From NCBI GenBank assembly GCA_022447545.1, contig JAKVBI010000010.1:1-64000 (forward strand): a DNA stretch of 64,000 nt. The letters run 5' to 3'. Shown here piece by piece: positions 18,989 through 30,100 of this stretch. Position 1 is the stretch's first letter, and each line of letters opens with the position of its first letter. The stretch comes from Myxococcota bacterium (GTDB taxonomy: Bacteria; Myxococcota_A; UBA9160; SMWR01). The notes under the pieces are model-generated. The model searched no databases. It was not told the DNA's origin and saw nothing but the letters and a program-made list of their open reading frames with translations. A program made the position numbers and the translations under genes.

Positions 18989-19113
18989 GGGCGTCCTCCT
19001 CGTTCGAGCCGTGAATAGGATAACCGGGGACCGACTCCCAGTCGCATCCCGTGACTCAGGGCAGGCCTGAACGATCCGTTATGATCGGGCCTTCTGGATC
19101 AAGAGGAGGCGTG

Positions 19114-19569
19114 ATGGCGACCGTATTCGAAAACCCATCGGAAATATTGAATGCCGTGGGGAAACAGTTGGGAAAGAGTGATTGGCTGGTGATCGACCAG
19201 GAGCGCATCGACCAGTTCGCTGAGGCCACCGGCGATCACCAGTGGATTCATGTGGATCCCGAACGAGCGAAGGAAGGTCCTTATGGGGCGACCATCGCCC
19301 ACGGGTACCTCACTCAGTCCCTTGTCAACTTCTTCCTTCCTCAGATCGTGGAGGTTCGTGGCGCCTCCATGGGGATCAACTACGGGGCGGACAAGTTGAG
19401 GTTTCCGGCTCCCGTGCCCGTCGGATCGAGGATTCGGGGGAGCGCGGAATTGATTGCGTGTGAGGAGATCAAGGGTTGCATTCAGGCCACCGTGCGTGTC
19501 TCCGTTGAAATTGAAGGAAGCGAACGGCCTGCCTGCGTGATCGACACGATCAGTCGTTACTATCCCTGA
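19114..19569 (+). CDS. MaoC-family dehydratase, (R)-specific enoyl-CoA hydratase-like
   Basis: 151 residues, a single-hotdog MaoC/NodN-like hydratase. The catalytic motif FAEATGDHQWIHVDPERA carries the Asp and His pair that adds water to the double bond of enoyl-CoA; GYLTQS follows on the next helix. The ATG at 19114 follows AGAGGAGGCGTG. The open frame extends upstream to 19051 without a ribosome site. It is a stand-alone gene, convergent with the cupin gene, with a nested hairpin between them. Role in beta-oxidation or polyester supply cannot be separated. Confidence 0.92.
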   Translation: MATVFENPSEILNAVGKQLGKSDWLVIDQERIDQFAEATGDHQWIHVDPERAKEGPYGATIAHGYLTQSLVNFFLPQIVEVRGASMGINYGADKLRFPAPVPVGSRIRGSAELIACEEIKGCIQATVRVSVEIEGSERPACVIDTISRYYP

Positions 19570-19581
19570 GTTCGAGATCGT

Positions 19582-19615
19582 GCACCGCGCCCTTTTTTAA
19601 GGGATCAGTCGGTGC
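19582..19615. terminator. Nested hairpin between convergent genes, candidate terminator
   Basis: Outer arms GCACCG (19582-19587) and CGGTGC (19610-19615) enclose an inner CCCTT-TTTT-AAGGG hairpin (19590-19603). It overlaps the last codons of the cupin gene and lies 12 bases after the hydratase stop, so it could end transcription from both sides. There is no classical U-run after either arm. Confidence 0.45.
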
Positions 19616-20066
19616 GCTCTCCAACCCATTCGGGCATGTCGAGGGGCGGGTTGGGAAGCGGTTTGATGCCGCGCTCGGCGCAAAGGCGCTCGAAGCCGGA
19701 TTTGTCTGCCGGTTCCGCGCGTGGGTCGCCCATCATGATTTCGTAGAGGAGAGCGCCCTCTGGGCCTGCTTCGATAGGGCCGAAAATGGCACCGTGTTCA
19801 AGGGTGATGTGCATGCCGGGTGTACACCGTTGGTCGCCCACTGTGATTTCGCCTTCGAGTACGAACACCACGTGGTCACTGCGGTGTCCGTGGCGTTCCA
19901 CCAGCATGCCGGGGTCGTAGCGAGCGTAGAGGCACAAACGGTCGGGTGTCCATTCGAGATATTTTTCCCAGATGGACACTCGCTTGTCACCGTGTTGCTG
20001 AGCCTTGACCTCCCGCCAGGGTTCTTGGTCGAGATGTCGAAAGGAGAGCCGGGGTTCGTTGGGCAA
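19605..20066 (-). CDS. Cupin-domain protein
   Basis: 153 residues from a TTG at 20066, six bases after GGAG. One cupin barrel is visible: motif 1 spans YDPGMLVERHGHRSDHVVFVLEGE (metal-ligand His pair and Glu-like position) and motif 2 spans GMHITLEHGAIFGP. Proteins like this are either metal-dependent dioxygenases or small-molecule sensors; the sequence does not decide. It reads toward the MaoC gene. The 110 bases upstream contain nothing recognised. Upstream lies the PagL-like gene on the same strand, so joint transcription is possible. Confidence 0.85.
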   Translation of the reverse strand: MPNEPRLSFRHLDQEPWREVKAQQHGDKRVSIWEKYLEWTPDRLCLYARYDPGMLVERHGHRSDHVVFVLEGEITVGDQRCTPGMHITLEHGAIFGPIEAGPEGALLYEIMMGDPRAEPADKSGFERLCAERGIKPLPNPPLDMPEWVGERTD

Positions 20067-20176
20067 AAGTGACTCCTTGCACCTGCAGCCTTCGCTGCAT
20101 TGAAAGCGGACGCCGATTCTACATGGGACTCGGTGGGCGAGGTGGATCGGATTCCCGTCCGGTTACGGACAGTTTT

Positions 20177-20797
20177 TCAGTCTCCATGGGGTCGGTGCTC
20201 GATTCTCTTGGAGACTCCTACCAGAAACTGGAGGCTGTCGATTCCTCGGTTTGGTGAGGCCGTATAGGCGTTGGAGATGTGCTGGAAACGCAGCTCGAAA
20301 TCGACGTTGACTTCGGGGCTCCAGCGCCAACGTAGCCCGACGCCCGCCTGAGGGTTGAATGCGAGCCCATCCGCCTGGTCTTGCAAGCCAAATTCGAGGG
20401 CAAGGATGCCTGCCCCCGCGTGGAGAAAGGGCGAAAGGCGAGCCTCATCGGCGAAATGGTGACGTAGGAAGATGCCGCCTCCCAGCGCATATCCGGTCGT
20501 GGGTGCGAAATTGATGAGTGCCGTCCCCTCGACTCTTAGGTCGAGTCGAGGGCGGCCGCTGGTTCCCGATGGAGCCGAAGATCGCCAGATTTCGATCTGC
20601 CAATGTGGAAGCAGAACCAGGGTCTCTACTTCGTGTCCGTCGCCGAGTCCGGAGCCTGCGAACTTGACGCCGAAGCCATGGCCCCCGCTGATTCCGATTT
20701 CTTGGCGGCGTGGGGTTTCGGTTGGTTCCGCTCGCATGGATTTCGGATGTATGAAAAAAGCGAGGGCGACCGCCATGGCCAGGCCGATGTGGTGCAC
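20177..20797 (-). CDS. PagL-like lipid A 3-O-deacylase / acyloxyacyl hydrolase family protein
   Basis: 206 residues with an N-terminal hydrophobic signal (MAVALAFFIHPKSMRA). The remainder is an alternating beta-strand pattern of an eight-stranded outer-membrane barrel. The PagL signature is RFQHISNAY...PNRGIDS near residues 169-188, with the catalytic His and Ser adjacent in HIS. PagL removes the 3-O-acyl chain of lipid A in the outer membrane. The GTG start at 20797 follows AGGAGG by eight bases; an internal ATG seven codons later is an alternative. It diverges from the giant surface-protein gene across 351 bases, so envelope functions are adjacent. Confidence 0.85.
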   Translation of the reverse strand: MHHIGLAMAVALAFFIHPKSMRAEPTETPRRQEIGISGGHGFGVKFAGSGLGDGHEVETLVLLPHWQIEIWRSSAPSGTSGRPRLDLRVEGTALINFAPTTGYALGGGIFLRHHFADEARLSPFLHAGAGILALEFGLQDQADGLAFNPQAGVGLRWRWSPEVNVDFELRFQHISNAYTASPNRGIDSLQFLVGVSKRIEHRPHGD

Positions 20798-21148
20798 GGG
20801 GGCGGCCTCCTGTTTTCACCCGGTAGGTTGAGTGGTTGCTGCTGGGGCGTTTGGCTCGTGTCGCCCAAGTTCCTGGGTCCGAGTCGCGGTCTGAACGGGG
20901 CGATTTCACGCGGGGAGCATGATCGGCGTTCGGTTGGCCCATCACTCTGTCTCTCTCCATTGTCCTCGATATTCCGGTTTGCTTCCCAATGATGCTGAAA
21001 TCGGCCTGGATTTGCCCATTGCAGTGGAACGGTTGCGTCGGTTCTGCGTGCCGGGCCGAGAATTGCCGAAACGGCTGACCGGTTTGGGATTTCGGTGGCA
21101 CTCACGGATGTGGGAAGAGTCCGTCGCGATGGGAGGGTTGTGCCTCAA
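20798..21148. other. 351-base divergent intergenic region upstream of the giant gene
   Basis: Lies between the PagL-like gene (-) and the giant repeat-protein gene (+). Both promoters must sit here. I see no convincing sigma-70 pair, no strong inverted repeat and no coding frame with family similarity. The GGGAGGG at 21131-21137 is the only evident ribosome-site candidate for the giant gene. Confidence 0.5.
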
Positions 21149-24100
21149 GTGTCACGAGTGCGCACAAAGAGCAGTCGAGAGCGCTTTGCCAAAGCGACCC
21201 TTGCCTTTTTGATGTTGTCCTGGATCGCGTCGGGCGGTGCAGGTGCGGATTTGGTGGGTTCTTGGGCGCTCGAGGAAGGCCAGGGGGCCGACGTCCTCGA
21301 TACCTCCGGTTGGGAACATCACGGTGTCCTGTCACGGGATCCTGGGAATGGGGTTGCCTGGAGTCATGGGCAACTCGGGGGTGCCCTTGAGTTCGATGGC
21401 AGGGGAACCCACGTGCGCGTTTCCGATGCCACGAGGCTTGAATCCTCTCACGCCGTGACACTGGTGGCGCGTATCAGGCCTCGGTCGAAGGCGACGCAAT
21501 ATCTAGTCAAGAAAGCGCGTATCCGTCGAAGTGATGGCTATGAGTTGGCGCTGTCGAGTAATGGGCGTGTCTTCGTCCGTTTCAACCAGGCCAGTCGTGG
21601 CAATACCTACAAGGTGGTGTCGAAGGCTCGGTATCCGACCGATGGCGAGACTCCTCTGCACATCGCTGCGACCTTCGATGGTGACGAAATCCGCCTTTAT
21701 CTGGACGGGGAACTCGACCAGGTCGAAGAAGCATCGGGTCTGGCAATTGAGGAGAACTCGGAACCGCTGACCATTGGAGCCGAGGCGGAGGGTGTTGGAG
21801 CCTATGACGGTTTCGTCGAGGAGGTCCGAATCTACGACGAGGCGTTGACCGCCGAGAGAATCGTCGCGCTGTATGGGGATCAGAGCCATGAGCAAGATGA
21901 GGATCCCGAAGACGAATCGAATGTCGCTCCGATTGACCCACCCGTGGTCTCTCGTCCTCGAAGCGTCGGGCATTGGGGGTTCGATCATCTCTCCGGCACT
22001 GAGGTCGAGGACACGTCGGGCATGGAGGGGCACGGGGTTGTTTCGGGTGTGATTCGCCGGGAAGAGGGACCGGTGGGCGATGCGGTGGTAATGCCCGATG
22101 CCGATGCCATGGTCACGATACCCAGTGCCAGCCCATTGGATCTGAGCCAGGGGTTGAGTCTTGCAGCGTGGGTTCGTCCCGAGCGTAAGGCGACACAGTA
22201 CATCCTGAGAAAGACGCAGAGCAGCCGCGACGACGGGTATGAGCTCTCGCTTTCGAGTACCGGTCGTGCCTTTGTTCGTTTCAATCAGGGCAGTTCCCGC
22301 AACCGCTTCAAGGTCATGACCCAGGCTCCGTACCCCACCGACGGCAAGACCTGGCAGCATCTGGTGGCGACCTTCGACGGCGACGAAATCAGGCTCTATG
22401 TCGATTCCGAGTTGGATTCGGTGGAGCCCGCTCCCGGTCTGGTGATCGGCGTGAATTCGCGCCCGTTGTTGCTGCTCTCTGCCTCGGGGCGGACACGCGG
22501 ATTGACAGGCGCCGCCGATGAGATCCGAATTTTCGATGGAGCTCTTTCCGACGAAGACGTGCAAGCGTTGTTCGAGGGCCGAGAACCAGTTTCGGCATCA
22601 GCGGTCGCCGAGAATGACAGCGGGCAATCCAATGGAGGGGCCGGTGGGGAGTCCGGTATGGAGCCCGGCGTGGAGGCCGGTTCGGAGTCGACCCTAGCGG
22701 GCGGGGACGACGCATCCGAAGGGTTCGGAGAACAGAATGCGGAGAATGGGGGAACTGCGCACCCGGGCACAGATTCGGAAGAAGCCGAGGGGGAGATCTC
22801 GACCGGATCCGAGCAGTTCGTCGATTCTGATTCGTCGGACGTGGTGGTCGAAACGGGCGATACCGATTCGGTTGGAGAAAGTATCCCGGAGGTCGTCGAA
22901 GAGTCCAATTCGGCGGTACCGGATCCGGGCAACTATGCGGTTGGGATCTGGTTGTTCGACAACCAGGCGGGGGCGACGGCTCGGGATTCGTCGGTCTGGG
23001 GAAATCACGCGTCAGTGCGGCGCCAGGTGGATTTGGTGCCCGGGAAGGTGGGTTCGGCCTTTGATCTTGGACCTGGTGGTTATCTCAAGGTCGAGGACTC
23101 GGCGTCTCTTCAGCTGAGTGGACCCATGACCCTGTCAGTCTGGGTCCGCCCGGTTGCTCGTAAGACTCAATATCTGATCAAGAAGGCGAAGTACGGAAAG
23201 GTCGACGGCTATGAACTGGGGCTTTCGAGCAGCGGACGCGCCTTTGTTCGGTTCGACCAGGCCAGAAGCGGCAATGCGCTCCGTGTCGACTCGGCCGAAA
23301 TGTATCCACTGGATGGTTCGACATGGTTGCATCTGGCCGGGGTATTCGATGGCTCGAAGATTTCGCTCTATCTGGATGGAGAACTCAACGGAGAACTGCC
23401 CGTCAGCGGCTTTATGCCTTCGTCGAATGAGCTGCCACTGGCAATTGGAGCAGAGAGCGATGGAGGAAAACGGTTTACTGGAGGGTTGGATGAGGTCCGA
23501 ATTTTCAATCGGGCACTGGGGCTGAGTGAGCTCCAGGCTCTGGCTGAGGGCTCCGGTCCTGTCGATCTCGACCGGGACGGCATTCTCGACGTGGTTGACC
23601 TCGACGACGATGGGGACGGCCTTCCGGATTCGTGGGAGGCCTACTTTGGTTTGGACGGGACATTTGCGGGTGACGCCGAGTCCGACCTCGACGGGGACGG
23701 TCTTTCCAACCTTGCGGAGTACCAGCACGGTCGGCATCCACGGGACCAGGATGAAGATGGGATCCCCGATGCTCAGGATCTCTTTCCCGGCGACCCCAGT
23801 GAAAGTAGTGATCTCGACGGAGATGGGGTGGGGGATGTTGCCGATCCGGATCGCGATGGGGATGGGATTCCGAACGACTGGGAGTTGACGTTCGGTTTCG
23901 ATCCCAGTGACGCTAGTGATGCCGGATTCGATAGCGACGGGGATGGATACAACAACCTCGAGGAATTCGTCGGGGATCTCCATCCTTGGGATCGTGATGG
24001 TGATCGCGTAGCCGACGCATCAGATGTCTTTCCCGACAACCCGAGGGAGTGGGCTGACAACGACGGGGACGGCATCGGGGATAACTCAGATCTCGACGAT

Positions 24101-27100
24101 GACGAGGATGGACTGCCGGATCTCTGGGAGTTGGCCATGGCGATGGACCCCTGGGATGCCGGCGATGCCAGCTCGGATCGGGATGGAGACGGGTTGACGG
24201 CGTCTGCCGAATGGCATCTGGGGACATCGACTCTCCGGGCGGACAGTGATGAGGATGGCGCACCTGATGGCGAAGACATATTTCCGTTGGATGTCGCCGA
24301 ATGGCTCGACTCGGACGCAGACGGGGTCGGCGACAACGCCGATGCCGACGATGACGACGATGGGTTGCCGGACGTCTGGGAACGGGAGATGGGACTCGAT
24401 TCCTTGGACGCCACCGATTCGTCATCAGACCGAGACGGCGATGGCCTCGATGCACAGGCCGAGCTGGCACTGGGAACCTCGGCGTTGCATGCGGATACCG
24501 ATTCCGATGGTGTTGACGATCGAGAGGATCGGTTTCCCCTGGATGGGCGGGATTGGCTCGATGCCGACGCTGATGGTTTGGGGGACAACACCGATGCGGA
24601 CGATGATAACGATGGGCTGCCGGATCTCTGGGAGTTGGCCATGGGCCTCGACCCCCTGGCATCCGGCGATGCTGGGTCCGATTTGGACGGGGACGGTCTC
24701 GAGGCTCGCGAGGAGTGGGTCATGGGTACCTCCGCGAGCAGTTCAGACACCGACGGTGACGGCTCTCTCGATGCGATCGATGTTTTTCCCATCGATGGAG
24801 ACGAGTGGATCGATACGGACGAGGACGGGGTAGGAAACAACTCCGACCCTGATGACGATGGGGATGGGGCCTCTGATGATTGGGAGGTCCAGTATGGTCT
24901 CGATCCTCTGGATCCAGGCGACGCCGAGATCGATTCGGACTTCGACGGTCTGACCAATCTCGAGGAGTTTCTCGCGGGCACATTGCCCGTAGACCGCGAC
25001 CGAGATGGCGTGGTGGATGCCGCGGACGCGTTTCCCGAAGACCCGACGGAATGGTTGGACAATGACGGCGACGGCACGGGCGACAACGCCGACACGGATG
25101 ACGACGACGATGGTCTTCCTGACTTCTGGGAACTGGCCATGGATCTCGATCCATTCGATGCGAGCGATTCGGCTTCGGATCTCGATCGTGACGGCCTCGA
25201 CGCTCGGAAGGAACTCGAGTTGGGGACTTCGGCGCGAGTCGCCGACAGTGACGGGGATGGTTCTCTCGATGGCTCCGACGCCTTTCCTCTGAATGGAGAC
25301 GAGTGGCTTGACATCGATGGGGATGGGGTGGGTGACAACCAGGACGCCGACGATGACGGGGATGGTCTGCCCGATGCCTGGGAGTCGGCGATGGGGCTCG
25401 ACCCCGTCAATGCAAACGACGCCCATTCCGATGGGGACTCCGACGGCTTGTCTGCGCTTGACGAATTCGTGTTGGGAACATCCGCTGCAACTGCCGACAC
25501 CGATGAGGATGGTTCTCGAGACGCACAAGATGTCTTTCCTCTGGATGCCAGTGAATGGCTCGACGCAGATGGCGACGGCTTCGGAGACAACGCGGATGGC
25601 GACGACGACAATGATGGCCTCCCCGACTCCTGGGAGTTGTCCATGGGTCTCGATCCATTCGGGCCCGAAGATGCCAGTTCCGATCAGGATGGAGATGGCC
25701 TCGACGCTAGAGCCGAGTTCGCGATGGGGACCTCTGCGAGGGTTCGGGACAGCGATGGGGATGGCTACGGGGACCCGATAGATGGCTTCCCAGTGGATGC
25801 GCACGAGTGGCTCGATAGTGATTCCGATGGTGTCGGAAACAATGCGGATGGCGACGACGATGGGGATGGCACACCTGATACCTGGGAGGTTCTGTACGGC
25901 CTGGATCCGCTGGACCCTCGGGATGCGGCGATGGATTCGGATTTCGACGGCGCGACGAATCTACAGGAGTTCCTGGCCGGAACGCTTCCGGTGGATCGGG
26001 ATCACGACGGTGTGGTGGACGGACGGGACCAGTTTCCCGACGACCCGAGCGAGTGGGCGGATAATGATGCCGACGGCAACGGTGACAACGGCGATCTCGA
26101 TGATGACAACGATGGTCTTCCCGATGCCTGGGAGTCCGCCATGGGGTTGGACCCCTTCGACGGGCGGGATGCCGACTCGGACCGCGATGGTGATGGACTC
26201 AATGCGCGTGATGAGTGGAGCCTGGGAACATCCGCCCAGGACGAGGACAGCGACGCCGATGGTGTTTTTGATTCGGTAGACGTGTTCCCCCTGGATAGCG
26301 CCGAGTGGTTGGATACCGACGGCGATACTGTGGGAAACAACGCCGACGGCGACGATGATGGGGACGGCCTGCCCGATGCCTGGGAACTGGCGATGGGGCT
26401 GGATTCTCTGGAGGCGGGAGACGCCTCGTCGGATTCAGATGAAGACGGCCTCGATGCTCGGGCAGAGTTTGCTCTGGGTACGTCGGCACAGAGATCGGAT
26501 TCCGACGGCGACGGAGCCACGGATTGGTCGGATCGATTCCCGCTGGATGGGCAGGAGTGGCTCGACAGCGACGACGACGGTCTGGGTGACAACGCGGACA
26601 CCGATGACGACAACGATGGTCTCCCCGACAGTTGGGAACTGGCTATGGAGTTGGACCCGTTGGACGGCGCGGATGCCGACACCGACTCCGATGGAGATGG
26701 TCTCGACGCTCGTGCTGAATGGGCGCTCGGGACTGCGGCGAATCTTCCGGATAGTGATGGTGATGGTTCACTCGACCCCTTGGACGTTTTTCCTCTCGAT
26801 GGGTCGGAATGGGTCGATAGCGACGGGGACGGGCTTGGTGACAACGCAGATGTCGACGACGACGGAGATGGGATTTTCGACGCCTGGGAGATTCTCTACG
26901 GCTTCGATCCCATGGACCCGGAAGATTCGAGCCTGGATTCGGATTTCGATGGTTCGACGAATTTGCAGGAATTTCTGGCGGGGACTTTACCAGTCGACCG
27001 TGACCAGGACGGGGTGATCGATGCAGCGGATGTCTTCCCGGATGACCCGAGAGAATCGTTCGATCACGACGGAGACGGCATCGGCAACAACGCCGACGAG

Positions 27101-30100
27101 GATGATGATGGCGACGGGCTCCCGGATGGCTGGGAGTTGTCGATGGGCTTGGATTCCCTGGATGCGAGCGATGCAGCTTCGGACCGTGATGCCGACGGTC
27201 TCGATGCTCAATCCGAGTGGGTCCTCGGGACGTCTGCTGATCTGCCTGATACGGACGGGGATGGTTCGTTGGACCTCGAGGATGTCTTCCCACTTGATGG
27301 AAGTGAATGGCTCGACACCGACAGGGATGGAATCGGGAACAACGCCGATGTGGATGACGATGGCGACAACTTGCCCGACGTCTGGGAACTGTCCATGGAA
27401 TTGGATCCTCTCGATTCGGGAGATGCCGACTCGGATCGAGATTCCGATGGTCTGACGGCTCTGGTCGAATTCGCCATGGGTACGTCCGCGCGAAAAGCTG
27501 ACAGCGATGGCGATGGATCCCAGGATTCGGTGGATGTTTTCCCATTGAATCGCGAAGAGTGGAGCGACGTGGATGGCGATGGGATGGGAGACAATGGGGA
27601 TCCTGACGACGATGAGGATGGGCTCCCGGATCTCTGGGAGCTGGCCATGGAGTTGGATCCCTTCGATTCAACGGACGCGGAATCCGATGCGGACGGGGAT
27701 GGTCTCGAGGCTCGGAAGGAGCTGGAGCTGGGTACATGGGCCAATCGCGCTGACAGCGATGGCGACGGGTTTTTGGACCCGGTCGATGAATTCCCACTAA
27801 ACCACGATGAGTGGATCGATACCGATGGGGATGGAGTCGGAAACAATGCCGATGTCGACGACGATGGGGACGGGATTTCCGATCGCTGGGAGTTGATCCA
27901 CGGTCTTGACGCGCGCGATCCCGATGATGCGGAAGTCGATTCGGATCTCGATGGCTCGACGAATCTCGAAGAGTTCCGCGCGGGAACTCTACCTGTCGAT
28001 CGCGATGACGACGGTGCAGCGGACGCGTTGGACCGCTTTCCTGATGATCCCTCGGAATGGGCGGATCACGACGGGGATGGCACCGGCGACAACGAGGACA
28101 TTGACGACGACGACGATGGTCTTCCGGACGTCTGGGAACTGGCCATGGGGTTGGATCCCTTCGATTCGGGAGATGCCGATTCGGACCTGGATGGTGACGG
28201 TCTCACTGCTCTCGATGAGAGGGCGCGGGGGACTTCGGCTCAGGATTCCGATAGCGATGGGGACGGTGCGCTGGACCGAGTGGATGCGTTTCCTCTCGAT
28301 TTCAACGAGTGGCTCGATGGTGACGGAGATGGCATCGGTGACAACGCCGACACCGATGACGATGCCGATGGTCTTCCGGACCTCTGGGAGCGAGCCATGG
28401 GGCTCGACCCGTTCGACGCCGGAGATGTCGATTCCGATGGAGATTCGGACGGTCTGACTGCCCGCTTCGAATTTGCGCTGGGGACGTCCGCACGCAACTC
28501 CGACACCGATGCAGATGGTTCCGCCGACGGGGTGGATCTCTTTCCGCTGGATTCTCGAGAATGGCGTGACACAGATGGAGATGGACTAGGTGATGCCGCT
28601 GACCTGGATGACGATGGCGATGGGATCTTCGACCATTGGGAAACTGCCTACGGCCTCCATCCCCTGGATCCGACGGATGCCCTGGAGGATCAGGATGCCG
28701 ATGGCGTAAATAACCTTGGCGAGTTCCTGGCGGGAACCCTGCCCGTGGATAGAGACGACGACGGCGTGGTCGATGCCGCCGATGAGTTCCCCTTGGATCC
28801 CTTCGAATCGCTCGACACGGACGGCGATGGGATCGGCAACAACGCCGACTCCGACGATGATGCCGACCATCTGCCGGATGCCTGGGAGTGGGCGATGGCG
28901 TTGGATCCTCTGGATCCTAGCGACGCCACTTCTGATCGAGATGAAGACGGGCTCGACGCGAGGAGCGAGTTCTCGATGGGAACATCGGCTCTTCGCCCCG
29001 ACAGCGATGGGGATGGCGCGCTTGACCGAGTGGATGTGTTTCCGCTGGATGCTTCCGAGTGGCTTGATTCCGATGGAGACGGGCTTGGAAACAATGCCGA
29101 CGCCGATGATGATGACGATGGGATTCCCGATGACTGGGAAATTGCTCATGGCCTGGATTCGCAGGATGCTACCGACGGAAGCCTGGATCTCGATGGCGAT
29201 CTGCTGACCAGTCATCGTGAATACCTTTCGGGTACTCATCCTCGGAAGGCAGACACCGACGGGGATGCGGCTCGTGACGACACCGATGCTTTTGCGCTCG
29301 ACGCTTCGGAGTGGCTCGACACCGACGGGGATGGGATCGGAGACAATGCTGACAGCGACGACGATGGCGACGGTTTGTCCGATGTGTGGGAAATCGAGTC
29401 TGGCTTAGATCCATGGACCAGGACCGAGCTCGGACAGGATCCCGATGGGGACGGGCTTTCGAATTCTCGAGAGTTCGCGCTGGGTACCCATGGGGGCCTC
29501 GCGGATACCGATGGTGACGGAATCTCCGATGGATTGGATGCGCTCCCTCATGACCCGATGGAGTATGCAGACTCCGATGGAGACGGCCTTGGGAATCGCA
29601 GTGATACCGACGATGATGGCGATGGAATCCCCGATGTCTGGGAGTTGCGATTCGGACTCGATCCTTTGAATCCCGCCGATGCGAGCGGCGACTCCAATGA
29701 GGATGGGGTCGATCACTCCAGTGAATTCCTGTTGGGCCTGGATCCAATTCTGCTCGTTCGGCAGGGGATTCGGTCCGTCATCCACTGGGATTTCGAACGC
29801 GTCGAGGGGGCCCGGGTGCTGGACGTATCGGGCAATGGAAACGACGGGTTGGCGACGGATGAAACGGAATTTTCGGTAGGAAGAATCGGCACAGCGTTGG
29901 ATCTGACATCGACCCGTAGCGGTGTAGTGGGCGCTGGACCTCTTGATCTGGACCCGAGCCGGGGACTCACGGTTTCGGTATGGGCGAAGACACGAGTCAG
30001 GCGCACGCAGTCGATCATCGAAATTCTCGATCCCGATTCTCCGGATGGAATCGAGGTTGCCTTTTCCAGCGCCGGCCGAGCCTTCGTGCGTTTCAACGCC

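Noticed and set aside
23773-25644. A 623-residue Ser-rich frame antisense to the repeat array, with several more similar - strand frames along the array
   Set aside because: They are mirror images of the Asp-rich repeats (GAT/GAC read in reverse gives Ser/Pro/Arg), have no ribosome sites, and follow the repeat phase exactly.
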